A stretch of 5,213 bases of DNA, from NCBI GenBank assembly GCA_026786045.1, contig JAJAYV010000004.1, forward strand, positions 1 through 5,213, in the 5' to 3' direction. Position 1 is the stretch's first letter; every line of letters starts with the position of its first letter. Position numbers and translations under genes: made by a program. This document shows positions 1 to 4,960 of the stretch, in pieces. The notes under the pieces are model-generated. The model was not told the origin of the DNA. It searched no databases and worked only from the letters and a program-made list of their open reading frames with translations. Source of the stretch: Frankiaceae bacterium. Its GTDB lineage: Bacteria > Actinomycetota > Actinomycetes > Mycobacteriales > SCTD01.

Positions 1-551
1 GCGAGGTCGGCGCGTGTCATTGCGGTGGAGCGGGTGGACACGTGTGCGTCGTGCTCGACGTCTCCGGTGGCGGGCCCGTCGGTGAGCCGCGGCGGGCGCA
101 CGAGCGTCCACTCCAGGTCGCTGTCGCTCACGACCTGCAGCTCGGCGGTCTTGTCGCCCACCATCGCGCCGCCGAACGTGCTCATGGCCTTGGAGATGAG
201 CCTGTCCCGGGTGCGCTTGCGGTCGCCAGGGGCGTCGACGCCGGCGCCGCTCACGCCGATGAAGCGGCGTACCTCGGCGGCGTCCATGGCCGCGACCAGC
301 GCGGGCGCGACGGTGGCGTGCAGGTGCTTCTCGCCCTTGACCGGGCCCAGCGCGGAGACCACCGCGTCGGCGCCCGCGACTGCTCGGCGCAGCGTGTCCC
401 CGTCCCGCACGTCGCCGACCACGGGCGTGGTGCGCTCCGGGGCCCGGGCGGCGTCCCGCACGACGGCCACTACCTCGTGCCCCCTGCGGTCCAGCTCGGC
501 GCAGACGAGCCGTCCGGTGCGTCCGGTGGCTCCGAGCACGGCGATTTTCAT
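1..551 (-). CDS. NAD(P)-binding (SDR/NmrA-like) protein, 3' end beyond window
   Basis: Seen: an open frame from ATG at 551 to the window edge, 183 codons without a stop. It begins MKIAVLGATGRTG, a Rossmann-fold GxxGxxG dinucleotide-binding loop at residues 7-13, followed by an acidic GDVRDGDTL segment. Later come FIGVSGAGV (about residues 105-113) and WTLVRPPRLTDGP (about 150-162), the usual motifs of atypical SDR / NAD(P)H-binding (PF13460-like, biliverdin-reductase-B or YwnB-like) proteins. Known of the family: cytoplasmic NAD(P)H-dependent reductases or redox sensors of about 200-220 residues, so only a few dozen residues should be missing. The start is supported by a GAGGGAG ribosome site 5 nt upstream. 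Its ATG overlaps the TGA of the preceding gene as ATGA, so the pair is an operon. The substrate cannot be told from sequence. Confidence 0.88.
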   Translation of the reverse strand, partial: MKIAVLGATGRTGRLVCAELDRRGHEVVAVVRDAARAPERTTPVVGDVRDGDTLRRAVAGADAVVSALGPVKGEKHLHATVAPALVAAMDAAEVRRFIGVSGAGVDAPGDRKRTRDRLISKAMSTFGGAMVGDKTAELQVVSDSDLEWTLVRPPRLTDGPATGDVEHDAHVSTRSTAMTRADL

Positions 552-1376
552 GTTGTCTCCCTCGAGGGCTCGAACGCGACACGATCACGTTCTAGGACGG
601 GGCGTACGCCGGTCGGCGCCCGCCCGGTGACGGTGCGGACGTCGTCGGTCAACCCGGCCGCGAGGCCGAGCCGCGCGGTGGTGTAGATCCCGGAGGTGAC
701 GGCCACCATGATTGGCGGCATGCCCCAGGCCCGGGCCTGACGTACGTAGTGCAGGAGTCCGGGCGCCCGATAGGTGACCGGCCGCCCCACCACTTCGCTG
801 AGCTGCGCGGCGACCTCGGTGTAGGTCAGCGCCTCGGGCCCGGTGGGGGTCCAGGCCCGGCCGGTGTGCGCGCCCGGGTCCAGCAGCGCTGTCGCTGCTA
901 CCGCAGCCACGTCGCGGGCGTCGACGAACGCGGTGCGGCCGTGACCGGCGGGCATCAGCAGTTCGTCGTGCTCGCGGACCTGCGCCCCGTGCACCTGCGC
1001 GAGGTTTTTGCCACGACTCGATGCGGGCGTGCGGGACCACCTTGAGCCGGTCGGCGCCCTGGACGGACAGCAGCACGACATGCCGCACCCCGATCGCGCG
1101 TGCGGCCTGCATCGCCGGGGCGACGTCGCGACCGACGTTGCCGACCTGCGGGGGACGCAGCAGGAACATGGTTTGCACGCCGGTGAAGGCCGCTGACCAC
1201 GTGCCCGGGTCGGTGATGTCGAAGCGAACCGCCTCCAGCCCGTCCGCCTGCTCCCCCGGGTCAGGGCGCGGGCTGGCCGTCCGCACCCGGGCGCCTGCGG
1301 CGAGCAGGGCGGCGACCAGCGGAGCGCCTACCGTGCCAGTGGCGCCGGTGACGAGGACCGGATGCGAGGAGCTCAC
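548..1376 (-). pseudogene. NmrA-family NAD(P)-binding oxidoreductase, disrupted by internal deletion/frameshift
   Basis: Seen: from GTG at 1376 the frame encodes MSSSHPVLVTGATGTVG (Rossmann GxxGxxG loop) through FLLRPP and HVVLLSVQGAD to HARIESW at about 1011. The matching C-terminal half is in another frame from about 1006 down to TGA at 548: NLAQVHG, ELLMPAGHGRTAFVDARDVAAVAA, EALTYTEVAAQLSEVVGRP, IYTTARLGLAAGLTDDV. In intact relatives these halves are joined by roughly 18 residues of the type LRASGLxWTFxRPSFFMQ. Here only four bases lie between the W codon and the N codon, so about 50 nt are missing (length 2 modulo 3). Unshifted translation runs into an Arg-rich tail ending at 585. Restored length would be about 293 residues, normal for the family. 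It is divergent from the MarR gene and overlaps the next gene by ATGA. GTG 1376 has no Shine-Dalgarno, so a leaderless mRNA is likely; TTG 1391 is a weaker alternative start. An assembly error is not excluded. Confidence 0.82.
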
Positions 1377-1378
1377 GT

Positions 1379-1846
1379 GTGTACAGTACAACTGTTGTGA
1401 CGGATGGGCTCGGCGACATCGACGACGCGTTCCTGCGCCTGCGACGACTGTGGAGCGTGTCCCGGCAACGGCTCATCGACGACCAGGACGCAGTGGTCGA
1501 TATCTCCAGCCTGATCGTCTTGGAGGCCTGCGCCCGGGGGGCCGCGCTCGGCCGTGAGGTCACCATTGGCGACGTCGCGGTGCTCGCGGACGTCGCCCCC
1601 TCGACCGCCACCCGTCTGGTCGACCGCGCCGTCGACCGGCGCTGGGTACTCCGTACGGCGTCAGGGTCCGGTGGCCGGCGCACGGCCGTGGTGCTGACCG
1701 CGGCCGGCTCGGCCCTACACGACCGCGCCGTCCGGGCGCGGCAGGCCTGGCTGGCCGAGCAGCTGGTCGGGTGGGACAAGGCCGACACCGCCCGGTTCGG
1801 ACAGCTGCTTGTCCGGTTCGCCGACGGGCTGGACAGCGGCAGATAG
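1379..1846 (+). CDS. MarR family transcriptional regulator
   Basis: A cytoplasmic, dimeric DNA-binding repressor by family. Seen: 155 residues from GTG 1379, or 149 from GTG 1397, typical MarR length. Counting from GTG 1397, an N-terminal dimerisation helix (about 8-35) precedes the winged helix-turn-helix: VTIGDVAVLADVAPSTATR (about 55-73) with recognition helix STATRLVDRAV, then the wing SGSGGRRTAVVLTAAG (about 89-104) and a C-terminal dimer helix. GTG 1379 is preceded by GAGGAG with 7-nt spacing, so it is used here. GTG 1397 has no ribosome site but would suit a leaderless mRNA from the -10 at 1382-1387, and its protein starts nearer the conserved region. The gene diverges from the NmrA-family gene and sits on the nested palindromes, so it probably represses itself and that operon. 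The ligand is unknown; no conserved redox cysteine is evident (only one Cys, in LEACARG). Confidence 0.9.
   Translation: MYSTTVVTDGLGDIDDAFLRLRRLWSVSRQRLIDDQDAVVDISSLIVLEACARGAALGREVTIGDVAVLADVAPSTATRLVDRAVDRRWVLRTASGSGGRRTAVVLTAAGSALHDRAVRARQAWLAEQLVGWDKADTARFGQLLVRFADGLDSGR
1380..1398. promoter_or_regulatory. Probable MarR operator with overlapping divergent -10 elements
   Basis: Three perfect inverted repeats are nested in 19 bp: TGTAC-A-GTACA (1380-1390), ACAGT-ACA-ACTGT (1383-1395) and ACAAC-T-GTTGT (1388-1398). The site covers the start-codon region of both divergent genes. It also contains TANNNT-type -10 hexamers on both strands: TACAGT at 1382-1387 (+), and TACTGT at 1388-1383 (-), six bases before the GTG at 1376. 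No -35 match is visible. MarR proteins commonly bind such palindromes between themselves and a divergent target, so binding would block both promoters. The repeats are observed; the regulator assignment is inferred. Confidence 0.6.
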
Positions 1847-1868
1847 CCGAGACCGGACTTGACTGCAT

Positions 1869-1902
1869 TCAGTTCGCAGCAGCCTTGCTGCTGGCGAGCT
1901 GA
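1869..1902 (+). terminator. Strong hairpin after the MarR gene
   Basis: An inverted repeat starts 22 nt past the MarR stop. The inner stem CAGCAGC/GCTGCTG (1877-1883 with 1887-1893) closes a CTT loop. The outer stem TCAGTTCG/CGAGCTGA (1869-1876 with 1895-1902) continues it with one G-U pair and a single bulged G at 1894, about 15 pairs in all. No T-run follows, as is common for actinobacterial terminators. It may also act on minus-strand transcription arriving from the right. Confidence 0.55.
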
Positions 1903-1980
1903 TCCACGGTCGACTAGGGCATAACGCTCCACCGTGCCCCCGTACAGGATACCTTACCGGGGACACGGAGGCCCGTCTCC

Positions 1981-1997
1981 CGGTGCCGGAGGCACTG
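1981..1997 (-). terminator. Small hairpin downstream of the 68-residue gene (weak terminator candidate)
   Basis: CGGTGCC/GGCACTG (1981-1987 with 1991-1997) forms a 7-pair stem, including one G-U pair, around a GGA loop. It lies about 70 nt beyond the minus-strand stop at 2065. There is no T-tract. A short GC-rich hairpin like this can occur by chance, so the call is tentative. Confidence 0.25.
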
Positions 1998-2064
1998 ACA
2001 TGCCGATGAACGGACGGGGCAAACCGCTCAGGGCTGTCGCGGCGGCGGCCGCGGCTAACGGCAC

Positions 2065-2271
2065 CTACCTTCGCGGCCTCCACTCCTCGAAAATCGCCCT
2101 ACCTACCGGCCTCGCGAAGAGAAGTGCCGCAAGGGCGAACGCCGCCAGAACGGCTGCGATGACGAGCCAATTGCGCTGGTTGTCGGCGTATTGGCGAGTG
2201 GCCGCAGCCGTGACCGCCGTGGCAAGCACGAACGACAACACCACCAGTAGCAGACGATGCAGCGAGATCAC
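2065..2271 (-). CDS. Small hypothetical membrane protein (two predicted helices)
   Basis: Not recognised as a known family. Seen: 68 residues from GTG 2271; an in-frame TAG four codons upstream limits the start. Residues about 5-25 (LLLVVLSFVLATAVTAAA) and about 34-54 (WLVIAAVLAAFALAALLFA) are hydrophobic helices separated by a short polar, basic loop (RQYADNQRN). The tail (RPVGRAIFEEWRPRR) is strongly positive, which would place both ends inside the cytoplasm. No good Shine-Dalgarno precedes the GTG. Third codon positions are less GC-rich than in neighbouring genes (CAT, CGT, CTA, CTT, AAT, ATT), so it is either an atypical, possibly acquired gene or a chance frame. The clean two-helix pattern with a basic end is the main argument for a real gene. 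It stands alone on its strand, convergent with the MarR gene. Confidence 0.5.
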   Translation of the reverse strand: MISLHRLLLVVLSFVLATAVTAAATRQYADNQRNWLVIAAVLAAFALAALLFARPVGRAIFEEWRPRR

Positions 2272-2772
2272 GGCGCGAGCCTAACGCCACAGCCTGGCCT
2301 CCCGGACTTCCGCCTACCTGAGTAGTAGTTGCACTCGGTAACCCGGCTGCGCTGGTGGCTTCGGCTGCTCAAGGTCCTGACTGGCGGTGGCCGCAGGGCG
2401 CAGAAGCCCTGAGGGTGGCGCAAGAGCCGAACTGTCTGCCGCGGCTCGTCGCGCCTATACGTACATTCCTCCAGCGCAGCCGCGTAGGAACTGCACGTCG
2501 ACGTCCCGCTAGCCGAAGGACTGCCGGACGCGGATGCGCCGGCTGCACGTGCGTAACTGCTTGTGTCACATGGGATCCCTCATCGGCACGTCGCAGAGGG
2601 GCACCTAGAGCCCGCCATCAGTGCGGCATCACGTCACGCCGGGATCGCCGTTCAACCCATGCCGCTTGTGTTGATCTCTACTGTGGGGACCTCCGAGCCG
2701 TCCAGCAAGATCTGGCTACCCAACACCGCTACCTGCGGCGCGGGCTCGGGCTCGGGCCGGGTCGATGTACTG
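2272..2772. other. Gene-free stretch, no supported feature
   Basis: About 500 bases between the small membrane protein and the hairpin that follows the serpin gene. Open frames occur on both strands, but they begin at weak starts, lack ribosome sites and read as Arg/Pro/Ser-rich translations with no recognisable motif. Base composition is less GC-rich than in the genes, with scattered stops in all frames around 2400-2560. I see no tRNA, riboswitch or mobile-element end. A short GGGCTC tandem near 2744-2756 is the only repetition. The stretch may be decayed coding sequence, but I cannot identify a parent gene. Confidence 0.4.
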
Positions 2773-2811
2773 CGAGAACGATCAGGGATCTGGATCTGTG
2801 TCTGGTTCTCG
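2773..2811 (-). terminator. Hairpin immediately after the serpin stop codon
   Basis: On the minus strand the bases right after TGA (2814-2812) form CGAGAAC-CAG, which pairs with CTG and GTTCTCG further on. In plus coordinates this is CGAGAAC 2773-2779 with GTTCTCG 2805-2811, plus an inner CAG/CTG after a 3-nt bulge, around a 16-nt loop. There is no T-run after it. The position directly behind the stop supports a terminator or a 3' end stabiliser. Confidence 0.42.
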
Positions 2812-4062
2812 TCAGCGCGGATCGGCGACGCGTCCAAGGAACAGCACGGCGCCGGTCGGCTCGTCCCGGATGACGAACACGAACGGTCGGTCCACGGTGA
2901 CTGTCGGCCCGTGGCTGCCTGCCATCGCGCCTCCGGAGGCCGCGGCCGCCTCTGTGCCCTCCTCGTCAATCTCGACGACCGCTTCATGTTCGACCGCAGC
3001 GAGGAAGAGCCCGCGTCCGGGCGTCATGCCGGAGAAGTCGGCAGAGCCGAACGCCGACGGCATGCCCATGTCTGCGAGCGTGTCCGCCAGCGACAGGTGG
3101 GTGCGCGCGGTGAAGCGCGGCAAGCTCAGGTGGATGCCGCCGGGCCGGATGCTCGCCTCAACCTGCTCCAGCAGGGCGACGTCGAGCTTCTGCTCGAAGG
3201 ACGCGAGGACGTCCGGCACGATCACGGTCATCGACAGCTCCTCGCCGCTGTAGGGCAGTCGTACGGCGGCCCACCCCGCCCCACGGCCGGAGGGCAGCGA
3301 CTCGTCGTAGTGCATCGTCGGCACGTCCACTTGCGAGCCGTCCGCCAGCAGAAACGGCTGGTCGCTGGTGCGCGACGGCGGGAACGGAAACTTCCAGTCG
3401 GCCCGCAGGTGCAGGGCGTTGGCGAGGACAAGCCGGGTATTCGTCTCGATCGACCCCTCAGGGAAGAGCTCCACAATCTTGCGCCGGGTCGCCTCGGCCA
3501 CCCACGCGTTGACGGCCGCCCGTGCCCCCTCCGGGTCGCCAGAGATGTCGAGCTGCGCCAGCGCGGCGCCGTAGTTCGTCGCCAACGTCTGGACGTAATC
3601 GTCGAGCAGCTCCCGGTCCTCGTTCGCCCACACGCGGTTTGCGACGTCGACGTCGACGCCGTCGGTGCTGCTACGGGAGCGCAGCTCGTGGTCGAGGGCG
3701 TTGCCAAGCTCGTGCAGCCGGTCGTCGGCTCGCAGCACGGCGTCTATCTCCTCAGCTGTTTGCCCACGCGCGCCGGCGCGGATCATCGCCAGCGCCGTGT
3801 GCAGGCTGCCGGGACCCAGGGCCAGGTCGCCCTTCTCGGCGCCGGCCACCGCCCGGTACAGGTCAACAGCGAAGGCCACCTGCGCCGCGGTGAACTCGCG
3901 CAGCTCGGCCGGGGAGATGGTCGGCGCCGTCCGCTCGACGCCGGCGCCGACCACCGTCACGCCGGGCGGCTCGGCGACGTCACGCGCGTCACCGCCAGCG
4001 CCACCGCAGGCGGCGACGGTCAGTGCTGCAGCCAGCAGAATTGACGGGAGCGTCCTATGCAT
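2812..4062 (-). CDS. Serpin family protease inhibitor, predicted lipoprotein
   Basis: Role by family: a suicide inhibitor of serine (or cysteine) proteases, here predicted to be lipid-anchored outside the membrane. Seen: 416 residues. MHRTLPSILLAAALTVAAC is a lipoprotein signal with lipobox VAAC and Cys19. The serpin fold landmarks follow: SLHTALAMIRAGARGQTAEEI (about 86-106, split by no gap), VNAWVAEATRRKIVELF (184-200), ANALHLRADWKFPF (214-227), LPRF (314-317), LADMGMPSAF (329-338), ADFSGM (341-346). The reactive-loop hinge is EEGTEAAAAS (367-376), the small-residue pattern needed for loop insertion, so it is probably inhibitory. V388-I398 (VTVDRPFVFVI) fits the serpin signature. The loop is about one residue shorter than in alpha-1-antitrypsin. 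P1 would fall near Ser383, suggesting an elastase- or subtilisin-like target, but this is uncertain. The ATG has GGAAGG 7 nt upstream. The frame stays open further 5' but lacks a better start. Transcribed alone. Confidence 0.95.
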   Translation of the reverse strand: MHRTLPSILLAAALTVAACGGAGGDARDVAEPPGVTVVGAGVERTAPTISPAELREFTAAQVAFAVDLYRAVAGAEKGDLALGPGSLHTALAMIRAGARGQTAEEIDAVLRADDRLHELGNALDHELRSRSSTDGVDVDVANRVWANEDRELLDDYVQTLATNYGAALAQLDISGDPEGARAAVNAWVAEATRRKIVELFPEGSIETNTRLVLANALHLRADWKFPFPPSRTSDQPFLLADGSQVDVPTMHYDESLPSGRGAGWAAVRLPYSGEELSMTVIVPDVLASFEQKLDVALLEQVEASIRPGGIHLSLPRFTARTHLSLADTLADMGMPSAFGSADFSGMTPGRGLFLAAVEHEAVVEIDEEGTEAAAASGGAMAGSHGPTVTVDRPFVFVIRDEPTGAVLFLGRVADPR

Positions 4063-4093
4063 CTCAACGCCTTCCGGTCGCCGGTGCGGATGG

Positions 4094-4119
4094 GACGCAC
4101 ACGCGGGCAAGTGGGTTCC
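4094..4119 (-). promoter_or_regulatory. ECF-sigma-like promoter of the serpin gene
   Basis: On the minus strand GGAACC (4119-4114) is followed after exactly 16 bases by CGTC (4097-4094). This matches the general ECF (extracytoplasmic-function) sigma consensus of a GGAAC -35 and a CGTC/CGTT -10. Thirty-one bases separate CGTC from the serpin ATG, allowing a leader of about 24 nt that includes the GGAAGG ribosome site at 4075-4070. The match and spacing are observed; use by an ECF sigma factor is inferred. Confidence 0.48.
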
Positions 4120-4535
4120 ACCGTCCAACCAGCCCCTGACCGCCGGGGATGCGAGGCGGCGGCCACCGTACGACTTCTGACGCCGGTTCTCCGGCCAACA
4201 GGTAGCCGGTTGTCTCGGCTTGGGTCGATAGGCCGCCGACGGGCGCAGCGAGTCCCACAAGCCGAACGTCATCCGGGGCATCTCCGGCGGCCGTAGAAGT
4301 GCCCTCGGCTCGCGGGACGGTTTGGCCGGCACGGACTCCGCGGGTCAGCCGTCGTCGACAGACGGGGGCGCAGGAGGGGCGACCAACCGGTCGGTGAGCG
4401 CGGGCGGCGCGACGGCGAGCAGGCCGACTGCCCAGGGCTCCGAGGAGCCAGTGTGCTGCGGCGGCGCACCGGCCCTGCGAGGGTCGTGGGTTGCGGAAGA
4501 CAACCCGTTTTGCGCGGCTTGTCCGGACATCGATT
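4120..4535. other. Gene-free spacer between serpin and PadR genes
   Basis: No convincing gene on either strand. The frames that remain open are low-complexity (Ala/Gly/Pro/Arg-rich), start at TTG or GTG without ribosome sites and show no motif. Two small symmetric elements are visible: GGCTCC-GA-GGAGCC at 4436-4449, and the perfect 10-bp palindrome TGTCCGGACA at 4520-4529. No T-run or promoter pair goes with them. Confidence 0.4.
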
Positions 4536-4559
4536 GAGGGACCCGACGGGCTGTCCCTC
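4536..4559. repeat. Inverted repeat GAGGGAC/GTCCCTC upstream of the PadR gene
   Basis: A perfect 7-bp inverted repeat: GAGGGAC (4536-4542) and GTCCCTC (4553-4559) around 10 bases. It directly adjoins the next inverted-repeat cluster. It could be an operator half-site pair or an RNA hairpin. There is no T-tract to make it a clear terminator. Confidence 0.4.
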
Positions 4560-4591
4560 GCACCGCGAACTACTGTACGGTGCGCGGTAGT
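4559..4591. promoter_or_regulatory. Probable PadR operator/promoter region
   Basis: Two interleaved perfect inverted repeats lie 37-69 nt upstream of the PadR start: CGCACCG-N12-CGGTGCG (4559-4584) and ACTAC-N13-GTAGT (4569-4591). They enclose two TANNNT hexamers, TACTGT at 4571-4576 and TACGGT at 4576-4581, either of which could be a -10. I see no -35 match at the proper spacing. PadR regulators usually bind long dyads over their own promoter, so autoregulation is likely; it is inferred. Confidence 0.5.
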
Positions 4592-4627
4592 GGCGCCGGT
4601 CGGGCGCCGCCGACTGCAGGAGGTGGC

Positions 4628-4960
4628 GTGGAGACGACTCAGCTGTTGAAGGGCGTGCTCGACCTGGCGGTGCTTGCCGTACTTGACGGGCGTGACGGCT
4701 ACGGCTACGACGTGCTGCGCAGGCTGCGCGCCGCTGGGCTCGACGAGGTGGGGGACGCCTCGGTCTACGGCACGCTGCGCCGCCTTTACGCGGCCGGGCA
4801 CCTGACGTCCTACGTCGTGCCGTCGGAGGAGGGCCCGCACCGCAAGTACTACAGCCTCAACGCGGCGGGCCACGATCAGCTGACCCGATCGGCCAAGACG
4901 TGGAACGACTTCGCCGCCACCATGGCGGCGCTGCTGGAGCGGCCGGAGGTGGCCGCGTGA
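4628..4960 (+). CDS. PadR family transcriptional regulator
   Basis: A cytoplasmic DNA-binding repressor by family. Seen: 110 residues, the standard length of the short PadR class. The winged helix-turn-helix spans about residues 5-82: LLKGVLDLAVLAVL (helix 1), GYGYDVLRRL (24-33), then the recognition helix DASVYGTLRRLYAAGHL (43-59) and the wing SEEGPHRKYYSLNAAG (66-81), ending in a short dimerisation helix (TWNDFAATMAALLERP). GTG 4628 is chosen because a perfect AGGAGG (4618-4623) lies just upstream, with a short 4-nt gap, and because the protein then begins at the conserved ETTQLLKG. Its stop overlaps the next gene's start (GTGA, 4957-4960). PadR genes coupled to a HAAS-domain membrane protein are a recurrent pair in Actinobacteria and Firmicutes. 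The signal it senses is unknown. Confidence 0.93.
   Translation: METTQLLKGVLDLAVLAVLDGRDGYGYDVLRRLRAAGLDEVGDASVYGTLRRLYAAGHLTSYVVPSEEGPHRKYYSLNAAGHDQLTRSAKTWNDFAATMAALLERPEVAA

Noticed and set aside
25..686. Two plus-strand frames of about 200 codons opposite the left-hand reductase
   Set aside because: They show no motif and an Arg/Ser/Ala-rich composition, while the minus strand carries a clear Rossmann-fold gene.
1005..1009. Simple homopolymer sequencing error as the cause of the NmrA-gene frameshift
   Set aside because: One or two bases would restore the frame but not the roughly 18 residues missing from the family alignment.
1934..2284. A 116-codon plus-strand frame downstream of the MarR gene
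   Set aside because: No ribosome site or recognisable motif; its second half is antisense to the two-helix membrane protein, which has the more protein-like translation.
2281..2312. A SigR/SigH-like promoter (GGAAGT...CGTT) before the 68-residue gene
   Set aside because: The boxes are 19 or more bases apart in a layout that does not match the GGAAT-N18-GTT pattern, and the first box deviates.
2652..2987. A minus-strand frame ending ILLDGSEVPTVEINTSGMG
   Set aside because: The last third looks somewhat protein-like, but it starts inside the serpin gene in another frame and matches no family I recognise.
2563..4044. A 493-codon plus-strand open frame
   Set aside because: It lies opposite the serpin gene, which has unmistakable family motifs. 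Its translation is Arg/Gly/His-rich without any domain; it is a GC-driven shadow.
4322..4537. A 71-codon plus-strand frame in the spacer before the PadR gene
   Set aside because: TTG start, no ribosome site, low-complexity Ala/Gly/Ser translation.
4064..4873. A 269-codon minus-strand frame over the spacer and the PadR gene
   Set aside because: It is antisense to a convincing PadR gene; its composition is Arg/Ala/Pro-rich and no motif is seen.
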